Positions 1 through 12,870 of a stretch of DNA of 35,224 nt are shown here, in pieces (position 1 is the stretch's first letter; every line of letters starts with the position of its first letter). The notes beneath the pieces were generated by a model that did no database searches, was not told where the DNA came from, and worked only from the letters and a program-made list of their open reading frames with translations. Made by a program: the position numbers and the translations under genes. Source of the DNA: Kipferlia bialata. Its lineage: Eukaryota > Fornicata. The stretch lies in the NCBI GenBank assembly GCA_003568945.1, contig BDIP01000060.1, positions 1 through 35,224 on the forward strand, in the 5' to 3' direction.

Positions 1-15
1 CCAGACCCCCACATT

Positions 16-17
<2 letters not shown>

Positions 18-46
<29 letters not shown>

Positions 47-50
47 GCCC
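18..50. repeat. poly(C) tract near the window edge
   Basis: An almost pure C run of about 30 bases, broken by one G, lies within 60 bases of the window start and just upstream of the promoter of the first gene. It resembles the G/A homopolymer near 16.1 kb. It may be a genuine simple repeat or a sequencing/assembly artefact at a contig edge. Confidence 0.8.
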
Positions 51-99
51 CTTCTTCTCTCTACTGCCCTGGTACCACCTCAACACGATGTTTTTGGTA

Positions 100-134
100 C
101 TACACCCTTTGGAGTTTTTGTCTCTACACCCTTT
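100..134 (+). promoter_or_regulatory. Promoter element of the RNF213-like gene (two CTACACCCTTT boxes)
   Basis: CTACACCCTTT occurs at 100-110 and again at 124-134, with AGTTTTTG between them at 113-120. The same CTACACCCTT box precedes the GKRP-like gene and the giant membrane-protein gene, and a near copy in the opposite direction precedes the kinesin exons. Distance from the second box to the chosen ATG at 238 is about 100 bases, similar to the other genes. The regulatory role is inferred from recurrence alone. Confidence 0.55.
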
Positions 135-237
135 CTTTGGTTCATTCACTTAAGATGAGTGACTAATCTCACCCCAGTGTAAGTTCCCCAGCGCTTGGAG
201 GGACTATGTATCTGAGGCTGACCAGTGCCATCCCTTC

Positions 238-3200
238 ATGTCAAAGAGGGACGGCCACCCCAACAGGTATTGACATACAAATTCTATTCCATGCTTTGTG
301 GGACAGTACGTCTTCCTTTGGTTCTACCTCCCTTCCCTTTTACTCACTCAGGTACATGCACCTGAAGCAGGCAGACATCTACTTGGGCTCTGTCAACAAA
401 CCCTCCACGTGGGCTCCTAAGCATGGTACAGGCGTCAGCAACGAGAGAGTAGCTGTGCTGGTGGCCACTGCCATGAGGTATGGTGACATATACTGATGTC
501 GGCCAGGACTCTATAAGGAGGAATCTACTTGCTTCACAGTGTACCCCAATGAGGTGTGATTTCAACGTTCCAGCACCTATCGTCTTACCTCAGGTGGTTC
601 TCCGACAGACGTGGACTGCGTGCCTGTATCAAGAGGCTGACCAAGAACAACGGCTACTTCACCTGTCCCTCCACCAGACCCGTCTTCCCACCCCCTCTCC
701 CCGGCATCCACGAGCACTACTCCATCTCGGATGCGTGTAGGGGTCTGGACATGGAGGGTGTGCCTGGAGCAGTGGCCAGAGCAGGGGTGTACCAGGGCTT
801 TGAGGCAGCGGACCTCTTTGCCGCCGAGACACTACCTACATGTGACGCATATACTGCGATTGCGCTCTCAGACCGCAACACTCTCGCTGGTCTCTCTAGT
901 GTGTCAGCCTGTGGCCTCGCACTCTACGTCACTGTGGCGAACAGCAGGCGGCACTGGGGAAGCCAGTCGTATCTACTCGATGAGGTACTTTGACTTCTAT
1001 GTTCTCTATACACCTTGCTGTGTGCTGTCCATCCATACTTACGATTCAGGTCTCCAGGATGGTGTCCCTGCCTCGACTGGGTGAGATTCCAGACGACACT
1101 GCCACTGCCCTTGGTCTCCTTGTCGTCAAGTCCCGGCCTACCAGTACTCAGTCAATTCAAGTACTATCTGGACTCGTCAGTGTCGTGCCTGCATCATTCT
1201 GGTCTCCAATCATAGAGGTATATATCCTACTATTACACTGCTCCAGATATGATGCGTATTCACCCCATCACCAATCCCTTGCGTATTCTCCCTGGTGCAC
1301 AACTAACCCCAGCATTGGAGTAGCTGTGGGAGGGCCGCTGTTAACGCAGGGTTCTCCTTCGTGTCCTCCCTCCCTACTGCCGTGCATCCTGGCGAGTGTG
1401 CAGCCATTCTCGACATAGCAAGCAGATGTACCCTCTTTAGCCCTGGCTGGTCTCTCTCCCAGGTCCTCCAGAGACCAGCTCTCTGGGAAAGGTCGGGTGG
1501 CAGGATCCTACTCGATAGAATCCACTCGGTGCACGAGCTGACTCGCCTCAAGGAGAGGGTACCACTATCTCTGCTGGTGAGGCAGTCAGTGGAACCCACC
1601 AGCGTGCTTGGGCCCCTCTCCCGGCTCCTCACTGCTCTGAACCTGGGTAGTAGTGTGCCTGTCTTCACTGCCGCACTCGAGAGGCTGGCAGAGGCATCCT
1701 CCCTGCTACGTACTCTTCAGACCGAGCACCACGAGATAGCCTTACTTGGCGGTGTCTTCGCAGAGCCCCTTAAGGAGTGCGTCGACTCTCTCCAGGCTGC
1801 CCTAGTGCGGGCCCCTACGACCTCTGTAGTGGATGTACCCTCTCTGCTGGCCAGGACTCTCGAGCAGCTACGTGTTGTTGGTGAGTGTGCTGGGTCTCCT
1901 CTGTTCAGATACCTGATGGCACACCCTCAGCAGATAGGGATTGGCATACCTCCTGAAGTAGATGATGATGGTGTAGAGACCCCCGAAACTGAGGGCAGCA
2001 TTCCAGATGAGGGGGAGGAGGAAGACGCCACCCTAGAGGTACAGCCAGAGCCACTGCTACCTCCACCCCCAGTGCCTGTCGTTGACGACCTCGTAGCTGT
2101 AGCCACTTGCGTCCAGGACGCCAACACCTCTCTCTTGAGCCGTGGTGTCGACACCAAGACCGCAGATATGCTGGCGAGAGTGCCTCTGTATACACTGGAG
2201 AGGCACGTGGACGCCATCTGCCCCAACACTAGGAGGGGTGTCGCAGACGCTGCTGACACCAAGGTGTATGTGCGGATCATCACCGCTATGCCGGTTCTCA
2301 GGCCCTTTGCCACGGCTCTACAGGAGACCATGAAGTGCGCTGGCAACCCTCTCTCCGACACCGACAAGGCCAGTGTGGATGGCATCATCGACCAGATCCA
2401 GGCCTTCCAGGAGGGCGGCATGACTCTGCCTCGTGGGCTGTCTACCCCTGTAGCCTCACACCTAGCAGCACTCTGCCGCACGCCAGAGAGCCTGGCCTTC
2501 TATCAGTGTGCGGCAGGCCCTGCCAAGCTGGGTATGGCCTTTGCAGCAGCACAGTCCGACTCTACGTCGCACCTTCTCAACCCACGGAGCAACAGGGGAG
2601 CCATCGTCCCCATCAAAGTCGTCTCTGACTTTACGTGGCTGATTGCAGACGCCGCGTCCCCCATGTTTCTCCTCAAGAGTGACAGGCCTCTGGAGGAGAA
2701 GCTGCAGCAGTTGGCTGGCATTGACTACGGGAAGAGCAGAGAGAACCTGGTGTCTGTGGACCAGAACCACGAGAACCTGAAGAAGTTCATTCTTGCTAGC
2801 CAGGGGTCTGGCCAGGAGGGGCTGAACTACGATGCTGGCTTCATTCTCAAGCAGGGGTGAGTATATGCACTATATACTCTATTCTGTTGATGCAGTGTTG
2901 TGACTAGTGACTATCCATCTGTTATGGTTCTATGAAGACACCAAGACTAATCATCCATTGACCTTCAGCTTTGTCATGACACTGAGTGGGGAGGGGCCTC
3001 AGATCACTGTCGGCAAGGACAAGACAGCGCAGAAGTGGGACGTGCATGACCTACAGTTGCTGAAGAACCAGGTACTTTTCCTATGAGACCACACATATTC
3101 ATTCAGAGTGTAGTATTTGTGTGTCATGCCGAACGTTAACCTCAGATCATCTTCAGTACCAGTGACGACCCTGCGCCCAAGCTGTTGGTCCTGCTCTTAA

Positions 3201-6200
3201 GTACGTGTCATATGTAGCTAGCATCTATATATATGATACATAAGACCATCATATTGACTCTTACCATCAGGGACTGCCCAAGAGATATGCGCTAAGGAGG
3301 CCAGCACCCTGCAGTCTCTCACGGGACACGATGTCACTAGGAGTGTGCAGTTCGCTCCCTGTGAGGCAGACGAGGCCCTGGCAGAGGGTATGCTGCAACA
3401 ACTGAAGGAGGTGCGAGGGTTGATAGCAGACGAGATCGCTAACCAGAGCCTGATCGCTCAAGAAGTGCGTAGGGATGAGACTTGTGCCTATATGACCACC
3501 AGAGACATACTCTCCCAGGAGACAGAGATGGGGAGGAGGATCCACACTCTGCACTTTGCAGATATCGAGAGGTTTCAAGTCAACCCAATCAGCAACCCTG
3601 TCCCGCTGAAGGCCTCTACTGTCAGCTCTGTAAAGGTCACGGCCAGTACCGTTCTCGACACTGTCCAGGCCCTCTGCCGATCAGCACAGAGGCCTGTTCT
3701 CAGTGTGCGTAACGTGCACCTTGGCAGCGCCGAGTCCACTATCGAGGACATCAAGGCCCTTGTCGCTCATGCGGCTGCCTTTCCCAATGTGTGTCATGTG
3801 GTGGCCCTACCATGTCAGATGCCACAGGGTGTCCAGGCCCAGATGCGGCAGTACCTTCTTGGTACTGAGGCCCCACTGCCTAACAGCTTTGGACCCATTG
3901 TCCTCTGTGACGTGACAGGTAGTACGGCCACTTCGTTCCCTGCCCTTGTAGTGGATAGGGCCTGTATTGACAGCCTTGTCCCTCTCAAGGCGGCAGAGGC
4001 CAAGATCAGACCTGCATTCCTGGTCACCAGTGCCCAGGCCGGCCAGGGCAAGACCACACTTGCCATGCAGCACCTAGGCCCAGACCCCCTCCACCTACAC
4101 GTCTCTGGCCCTGCCAAGTACTCCACGCTCTGTCAGTCGATAGCAAGACAGCTACCTGACTCGACCGCTGGCGTTGATCTCCACATCGATGTTGGTAGGC
4201 CACTGGGAGACGGAAAGTATACCTCAGGGCAGTGGGTAGCAGAGAGTGCTGTGTTCTCCCTACGCTGGCTGGGTGGCCTAAGGGGACCAGGTATAGTGGT
4301 GCCTACTCCTCTGAGACTAGCAGTAGAGGTGGCCTCCGACATATACCCCCAGGCCGCTGTCTACTCAGGCATTATGGGATGCCCGGCAACAGAGCTTAGG
4401 TTTCCAACTACCTGCAGTCAGTTTGTAGCGGAGTACCGAGTGACAGAGGCGTCAGCACAGGCATATGAAGCTGCGTGTGCACTATATATCCTAGCCCACA
4501 ACAAGGATAAGAAGGTTATGGGTGCCGACCAGAAGGACGAGGAGGACGCCCCTTGTGACGTCTCAGCTCTGGTACACTCCCTACACCCTGCAAGTGGCAG
4601 CGACCCAACCCCTGTCCTTAAGTACGCCTATGAGCAGATAAGCAAGGGTAGTGACAGCCTGTCGTGGTCGGCGGTCACTGGCGTCCTGGTCTGTCTTCAC
4701 CCAACACTGATGCGTCTCGGGCGGTGTCCCCATATTAATGAGTTGGGGGACAATGTTGCCGAAGACCGGGACGCTTTGGCCGCTAGGGCTGAGGTAGTTA
4801 CCAGGGCTGTTGACTTTGCCAAGCAGTACCATGTCAAGGCAGTCTCCCAGAGTGTACAGTGTCAACGGACAGTGATTGAGAACGGCACCAGGGAGACTGG
4901 TGCTGTAAAGGAGGTCCAGAACGAGCATCAGGTCGGTTATGCCAATCTCAAGTCCACCTACATCACTCTGGATGCCGGTGACGGTCTTCTTGTGTTCAGT
5001 AACTCTGGATTTGAGTGGCCACCTGCCTTCAAGGCACTTCTGAAGCAAAGGGGCGCCAAGCCATCGACAACTGACAAGTTGACATCCGCTCAGCGGAAGG
5101 TTCTGATGGCCGAGTACTGTATCGGACCTGATGCTGCCAACAAGTGCGCTGGGTTCCAGTCGAGCGTAGCAGGGTTCGAGTACCGTTCCGATGCCGCTTT
5201 CAAGATGAGTATGCTCCACGCTAGAGTGTCCCAGGGTCTCCCTGTTGTCCTGATAGGTGACGGTGGCACAGGCAAGACAGCACTTGTCACCACCTATCTA
5301 GAGATGAGGGCGGCTCTCTCTGCTGAGGGTACCTTCGAGTACAAGGCATCCACCGTCAATGCTGCCACCTCTGAGACCGATATTGAGGCACTGTTCTCAG
5401 CTGCTTGTGCGAAAGCGGCAGAGGAGCACTTAGCCGACTACCAGTATGTTCTCTTCTTCGATGAGATCAACGCCTCTCCCCACAGTACAGAGATCATGGC
5501 AGGCGTACTCTCTGGGAAGTTCAGGGGGACCTCACTACCCCCATGCGTTAGCGTCGTTATGGCCGTCAACCCCCTCCGCACCTGCCACAAGGAGAATGCT
5601 ATGCTGCGTAGCATGACGCACAAGGTCCCCTACGTGTTCAGAGTCAACCCTATGCCTGAGTCTATGCTGCAGTGCATGATAGACTTCGGGGGTCTTGCTG
5701 CTGAGGTAGGACTGATGGACGTCAGTATGTGATACATAGTACACTGCATACTCTCCAAACTCTGCTCATATCCAGGACGAGAAGGACTATGTCCTCGAGA
5801 TGCTGAAGACCGCTGCAGCTGCTAACCCCACTCTTGGTATTGACGACCGCCTCATTCAGAAGGTGGTAGCCACACATCAGGCTGCCAAGGAGAAGTCCAG
5901 AGGATACTCGTTCTCTGTCTCCCTCAGGTAGGTGCCCCCATAATACATATATCTTTTGATTGTCCTTAATCTCAGGGATATCAACAGATTCGTCAGCCTC
6001 CTGAAGGTTGCTAGAGTGGTCTTTGCCCCAATGGTCGAGGACAGGAGAGGAAGTGCCTCTGAAGTCGAGGCATTTGTTCTACACCTCACCTATGTGCTCC
6101 GCATTCCTGATCCGGCTAGCAGGCGTGGAGTAGTGTCTAAGATAGGTGGAGAGACAGGGGTGGGTCTGTGTCAGGCAGAGTGTATGGGCTGGCTGGATGA

Positions 6201-9200
6201 GGCAGCAGGAGCCGGCAAGACATCTGACGTCACTGGTATGGTTGTCGCTAGAAACAGAGCCTACTCTGAGAACGCCCCTGCCCTACTGATGTGTATATGG
6301 GCCAAGGTATTGATAGTGTGCACAACCATACATACATATTACATCTCCCGATACTGTCACTGACCCAGGTTCCGATCATCATCATTGGAGAGCCCGGTAC
6401 CTCCAAGTCCCTAGCCTTGAGGGTCTGCTATGAGTTCCTAGCGTCCGCCAAGAGCCACGAGGTCTTCCCCACCAGGGTATTGGAGACAGTCTATCAGGGC
6501 ACCACACAGAGTACCTCAAGTGGTGTACAGAGAGTGCACAGAGAGGTGCTGGCCAACGTTCCCAAGGTACTGTAGTGGTCTGTATCGCCACCTCTATTGC
6601 GTGACTAATGTGTGCACTTACCTCCAGGATGGGTCATCAAAGATCACTTCCATGTTCGTCTTTGATGAGCTTGGCCGTGCTGCCCAGGCCCCAGGCAACC
6701 CCCTCAAGGCTCTGCACTCTATCCTGGAGCCACACGGTGGCCAAGAGAACCTGACATTTGCCTTTGTAGGACTCTCCAACCACAGCGTAGACTCTGCACC
6801 CACATCCAGGGCACTGGTGGTATACAGGTAGGACCATGTATTAGGAAGGGTCCTGCTTGTCTTACAAGTAGTGTATATCAACTGTGGGCTGTAGTGTTAG
6901 ACTCCATTTACAACCAGGCTCGGGACCAATGATGGTCTCGCAACCACTGTACGTGACATTCTGCACAAGCGTGTCACCACCCACCAAGCGGAAGCACTGG
7001 CTTCGGCACATAACGCCTTGGTAGCCAAAATGAACACAGAACTGGAGAAAGGTGTCGGCAAGTCATATTTTGGACTCAGGTAGGGTGTGACGATTGTATA
7101 GTGTTCTTTTGTGGTGCTGATCTTCACTGACCTTCAGAGACGTCTTCTTCCTTGCCCACCGTGCTCTCTCTGAGGGTAACGTTGGTATAGGCGACCCCCA
7201 GACTAGGGCTGCCACCCTTGTCGCCAGGTGCTACAGCATAGGATACGCCAGCGAGAACACCCGCCTCTGCCAGCAGATGGTCGATGCCACTCACAGCATA
7301 TTGGCAAGCCTAAACCAGGAAGCTGAGTGTGGCCCCCCCAAGCCCCGTCTAACCTGGAGGGGATGGGGTAGGTACGCGGGTTACAGGCGCAGGGCAGATA
7401 CTGACAGGTGCACAGCCTACCAGGCTCTCAAGGACGCCTTGCAGGACACCCATGAGTGTGCTAGGTGGGTAGTATATTCGTGGATAGGGGTTCGACCTCC
7501 ACTCTGTTTGCAGAAGGAGCTAAGTGTGTTGGCTACCGCTCTATAGATGAGCAATGTACTGTTGACCTCAGGTACCTCCTTGTGCAGACTGAGTCCCCTG
7601 AGTTGATAGTAGACACTATCCTGAAGGAGGGTAGAGACCTGCTGGGTGCAGATAGGGGTATCGAGGTTCTGAGTGGGTCGCACTTCAGGGGAGACTCTGA
7701 CGTCGCTACCTCCATTCAGACCCTCTCTGCCCTCATTGAGGGAGCAAGAACCGGCAAGTGAGTTCAATACGTGTATAACTACATAATAGTTTCAATGATG
7801 TTGCTAATGTTCAGGCTAGTTGTACTGCTCCACCAGCAGCGTGTGCTAGACTGTCTGTACGATATGCTCAACAAGAACTATGCCCGTTTCAGCAACGGTG
7901 GCGTGACAACCATGAGATGCAGGTTCGAATCCCTCCCTCTCTCTCTTTCGATACATATCTGCCAGCATCTAACATTCAGGGTATCCCTCGGTAACTGTGC
8001 CGACAGCTTCGTTCCAGTCGCCCCTACCTTTAAGCTTGTCATCTGTCTGTCTGCCACTGAGGTAGCTGCAGAGGAGCCTGCTCTACTGCAGAGACTGGAG
8101 AAGGTCAGGCTGGACATACAGGATATGGGGTCTGTCGCAGAGGGAGCCAAGGCACTGCTGCAGCAGCCATCCAACTCCAAGGCTCTTCGGGAGGTAGTCA
8201 AGGCGGTGCCGAGACTGGGGTCTCTAGCAGAGGTGCACGATGGTTTGCTTTGGCTGCACTCCACAGATGGACAGACAGGGGAGGAGACTAACGGTCACAC
8301 TGCCAGTATCCTTGAGCTGGGCGCCTACTTAGTGTCACCCACCTTGCTCCTCACCCACACCCTTCGTGCCGCAGAGATGCGTTCCGGTCATAGACAGAGC
8401 AGGTCTCCACTCCTTGATGGATCTATGTTCCATGGGTGCGTGGACGTCCTGGACTTTGTCCAGAAGCTGCTGAGGGAGAGAAATGGGGGTGCCTTTACCC
8501 TAGGTGGCGTGCCCGTTGCCCTCTATCGCAGTGGTGTTGGCAGCATAGGGGGATCTGTCGACAACCTTGTTGATGCCGCAAGGGCAGCAGGGATATCCGT
8601 GACCCCACTTGTCGTGTCTGTCTATGAGAAGCAGAAGGACTTCAAGAACGCCGTTGCGCAGGTACCCCAGGGTGATGTCGTGCTGTGCCACTTGGGTTCT
8701 ATGACAGAGTTCATACCCCAGTGCCAGTCCATTTTGATGAAGAGAGAGGGACTGAGTGTGATAGCTGTCGATAACACCACTGATACCAACTCTATCAGGG
8801 TTGGTGTTGCCTCAGGAGTGTGTGTGGTGGACTGCCTGATCAAGCCCCAGCACCTACCCATTGAGTTCAACCCGATGCCGGTGTTGACTCTCTCCCTCAC
8901 GGACACGCCTACTGCTGCCGCAGATCATGCTGATCTACAGCTGAAGGGTCTCATAGAGGTATCTCTACAGAGAGGCCTACACGCTGCGCTATCTACAGTG
9001 GCGGCAGGAGGTGATGTAAAGCTGAGTCCAGAGAGGGCTAGAGACCTCTCGAGGTTTGTGTCCAGCCACGCTGACAAGCTGGCGTCTCTCTCCCTCAACC
9101 ATGTGAAGGCTCAGCTGCTGGCGCGGTACGGCTCTAGAGGTATCCTCAGTTCAACAACACTGGGTCTATACACCTCAGTGGTGCAGGCCACTGACGAAGT

Positions 9201-12200
9201 GCTGATGGCCGCTACCTGTGAGGCTCTGGTTCCTGTTCTGAGGCTCCTTGCCTGCCGGGGTCTTCTTGACGGGTACCTGGATGAGGACCCAGCCTCAGAC
9301 GCAGCACAAGGCTACGCTGCTGCGGTACTGGCACAGATAGGAGGGCTGACTGTGAGGGAGTACCATGGCGAGATAGTCAGGCACCCACAAGACATGGCAG
9401 ATGTGACAGCTGAGCAGATACGTGCGGCACACTTCCAAGAGGCAGAGACACGTCACACACTGGCACCACTTGTCGAGTGCGACATGTCAACCACACCAAC
9501 ACTGCTGATACACGCTGTTAGGACTACTCTCCTTGGGTCTCTCAACCTGCCAGAGAACATTGCTTCCCTCACTGACGCTGTGCAGTACACTGTCAGTGTA
9601 GCAGTGGAGGCACTCGCAGAGAGCTACCAGGAGGAGGTTTCCAGGGACGCACTCCTAGTCCTCTGCAAGGTGGCTCTCTCACAGCTCTCCCTTGCTGCAC
9701 TAAGGGTGTCCTCTCATGGGCTCTCTGGTGCAGTCAGTGCTGCTAGTCATGCACTGGAGGGCATGTCCCAAGACGCAGATGCATTTGGGTGTCTGTCACA
9801 GATGCTGGTCAGTGGCATAACCTACATGGGCTGTGAGTACTCCAGATTCGACCACACTACTCCTTCTGGGGCCATGGCACTTAGTACGTCACCTGCGGAG
9901 CTAAACGATGCGGTGGTGAGGTCTCTACCCGATGCCACTCTGAGTCAGCGCCTAGCCTTCATGCCAATCGGTGAGGTTGGTGATGAGAGCTACATGAGTG
10001 TGTGTGCCACAACATCCCCCGAGAGTTCTGACACTGCCGCCTGTCATGTCTTCACAGCCAGACTATGTGGGGAGGTTGGTGTGCGGAGTCTCCTGTCGGA
10101 TATCAGAGTGGTTGATGCTGGGCTGTCTGTCATGATTACCCATCACGCAGAGCAGGTGATCAGTACCGACACCACAGTGCTACTTGGTGCTGGAACCACC
10201 CACAATGACATCCTGTCTCGTGTTGCTGGTGTCCTGCTAGGAAACACACTCACAGTTGGATGGTCAGTGGCAGCTGCAGTGTTTAGAGTCATTGCTAAGC
10301 AGGCCAGTAGTGACACGGGGAGTGACCTACCTGCAGCAGCCCTAGCCACACTCTTCAACTCTAGCAGACTGTGTCAGATGGCATTTGTATGGCACTGCAG
10401 ACAGGGGAGAGAGAACGACACAGAGTGGGTGGAGACACGGGTAACGGCAGTGCTTGGGGAAGTTGTTGCATCCACTATCTTTGTCGGTAGCTATGTGGAG
10501 AGGTACCCTCTAACAGGGCTTGTTGACTGGGCCTTGCACTCTAGGCCTGCATTTGGGATAGGGTCTACCGGGGTAGACAACCCTGTGGCGCTCTTCAGGA
10601 GACAACTTGTCACAGCTACGAGCAGCGGAGACACCAACACAGGTCCTGATGATCTCACTGCACTTCATGACGATATAGGTCTTGAGGGTATTGCCCTCAT
10701 AGGTGAATTGGCAGGTTGGGACACTACAGCACCCGGCAGTCTAGTACATGCTGTATCAAGCAACCCCTCCAACCACCTGTTGCCCTTCGAGTGGCTGAAG
10801 GCTGAGTATGCCTTCTTTGCCACTGCATATAAGGAGGTGTCGGGGTCCTCTATCTATCTCTGGCGCTGCCCATGTGGGGGTATCCTGTTTGTAGGGGACT
10901 GTGGAAGAAACTCACACAACGTAGCTGGTGGCTTTGGGTTCCGAAAGTGTGACAGGTGCAACGTCAACCAAGCTGAGGCAACGTGTACAAGAGTGGCTCA
11001 CGGAACAGCACCTAGTGCCACTCGTGTAGCCAACAGTGTCTTCTACACGGGTGTGGAGAGAGGTTTCGTTGCCAACAAAGACACGGTGCCGCCTTGCGAT
11101 GGATCATTCGCGTTCACCTCCCACATGCGATCACACGTCCAGGAGACCATCTTCGTCAGATGTGTGCTGGCGGCTCTGCACCTCAAGGAGAGGTTACGGA
11201 GTGGGACCCTTGGGGCCCTCTCCGAGGAGGAAAGAGAGGTACTGGTGGGGCGTGTCAACATGGGTGTCGCTAGGATTGGAGACAAGCTTCTACCTCTTGT
11301 CAGGCGCACTGCTGACACCATACTGGGTCTGCCTGCCACAACTGATGTGTGTGCCAGGTTTGCCCAGGAGACAAGGCTGTGTCAGACCCTTCGGCTCTCA
11401 GATGCAGCAGCCCCCGTACACCCACCTGCTGCAGATACTGATGCCCCTGCGTTCCCTCTCACTGCCGCCCATGCAGTTTCTGCTGGCCTTGACACCAAGT
11501 ACGTATCACTACTGCAGCCCCAGACCCCAGCTCAGATAGTGCTGGGTGAGGCCTCTGCCGCACACAGAGGGGGACGGTACATGGAGACACAGGAGCAGGC
11601 TGCGGCGTGGTGTGAGGCCCTTCGTGTACTGCCACAGGTGCTCTCTCTTCCTAGGGTGGTGTTCCAGCCACTGAGGTACACCGCTCTCACTGCCTCACAG
11701 GCGGTGCTGGACCAGCCTCTACAGTCTGTGCTTCACAGCGTTGGGGCTGATGTGCCTGCTGCAAAGACAGCAGTGGATGCATGGAACACAGTGTCTCTCG
11801 CCTTCTTCACAGAGCACTTCCCATTCGTCGATGACTGTCATTCTGTGGAACTGAGAGATATCGACTGGGATGACATTAGCTTTGGAGAGTTTATGGCCTT
11901 TTGCTCTGACTGCGCCATCCCGGCTCAGGACCCGACTACCGACCAACCTACACGTACCACTGTCAGCAGTGTACTACGTGAGATGGTTCGTGTGCACAAT
12001 GCCATTGCACAGGCTATTGTACAGGAACTCGGTATCCAGGGAGTGACCCTGGAGACTGTCGGTGTGTCTGGATTCTCCATCCGCAACACCCCCTCAGTAC
12101 TGGATGTGTACTCGTTGGATGGAGTACCAGCCCTCTCCCGTGAGGCATCGGTGCTACTCTCCGGCACCCGTGTTCTGTCTGCCCTCCCCTCGCTTGTTCT

Positions 12201-12870
12201 CATAGATGATGCAGAAGCAGCCCTGGAGATCAAGAGGTCAGGGGGCACTGGCAGCCTGCAGTGGGTACAGAACTATGAGGGGTATGATGACATCCCACGG
12301 CATGTGCCTTTCCTCCGGTGCGAGGAGAGCATAGATGCCATGCCAGTGGAATCCATAGGAAGGGCTGTTGCCGCTTGTTCTGCGGTGCAGGATGCCGTGT
12401 CTACCCTAGCTAGCCCTGAGGACGGATCAACATCTCTGAGGGCGTTCCTGGAGAGATGGGGAGTGTCACAGCATGTCACAGTACTGAGTGAGCACAACCT
12501 CTTGGGAGTGGAGGTACGGCAGGTACTGAGACTGACGTACGCCCTACAGGTCCGGCTAGGGTGGGAGAGCATCAGTACCAGGATTATGGAGGGAGTGAGA
12601 GCCAGGAGGCAATGGTCTCTCTCTGCCTCTCAGGCGGCAACTGTGGGTGCTCTCACAAGGGATGAGAGGGAGAGACTAGAGGGCATGGTCAAGGTGGTGT
12701 CACACCGCATGGACAGGAAAGAGATCCACAAGGGAATGCCTGGCCCTAGTGACACATACTGCACTACATACGAGCAGACAGAGGCGGGCGAGGCAGTGTG
12801 TGGGGTCCTTGATTCAGTATCTGTAATCGCACTAGTCATGCACTTTACTGGGATAGAGGGAGTGTATTAG
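238..12870 (+). CDS. RNF213 (mysterin)-family giant AAA+ ATPase with RZ-type zinc finger
   Basis: Model: 238-266, 352-477, 594-984, 1050-1217, 1313-2856, 2969-3071, 3146-3200, 3271-5720, 5776-5927, 5976-6306, 6369-6566, 6628-6827, 6918-7079, 7138-7464, 7572-7757, 7815-7922, 7980-12870; about 3,806 aa in one continuous frame. Dynein-like AAA+ core: a first P-loop AQAGQGKTTL near aa 1060, a second GDGGTGKTAL near 1466 with Walker B FFDEIN near 1532 and the VNPLR sensor, and a third GEPGTSKSL near 1788 with Walker B VFDELGRA and VGLSNHSVD. RNF213 landmarks follow in order: VSLRDINRF, YFGLRDVFF, RYLLVQTE, LVVLLHQQRVLDCLYDMLN. Near aa 3136 is an RZ-type finger (CPCGGILFVGDCG, then CDRC). No RING was found. 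Family members act in ubiquitylation, lipid droplets and pathogen defence. The first 700 aa are unrecognised. The start codon is chosen because ATG 238 is the only in-frame ATG before the exon-2 junction. A further in-frame intron at about 7372-7407 is possible. Confidence 0.9.
10858..10962 (+). other. RZ-type zinc finger segment with an altered metal-ligand set
   Basis: Within the last exon of the RNF213-like gene, the protein reads WRCPCGGILFVGDCGRN, then a longer linker, then KCDRCN. The usual RNF213/ZNFX1 RZ pattern is W-x-C-P-x-GH-x(2)-[FYV]-x-[IV]-G-x-CG followed by CPxC. Here the GH pair is GG, an extra Cys stands two residues after the first Cys, and the loop before the last Cys pair is longer. 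In vertebrate RNF213 the RZ finger is reported to carry the E3 activity and its histidine is important, so the zinc site or chemistry may differ here. Confidence 0.75.

Noticed and set aside
7465-7487. A 23-base mini-intron in the RNF213-like gene, with exon 7488-7757
   Set aside because: It keeps the frame, but its end lacks the CTNAC/TTRAC signal. The acceptor at 7571 (TTGACCTCAG) has the signal, gives the same phase and restores the RNF213-like RYLLVQTE block directly.
7922-7932. GGTTCGAATCC, a perfect tRNA B-box/T-loop match
   Set aside because: No T-stem pairing, no A box and no acceptor stem can be formed around it; it lies at the start of a small intron.
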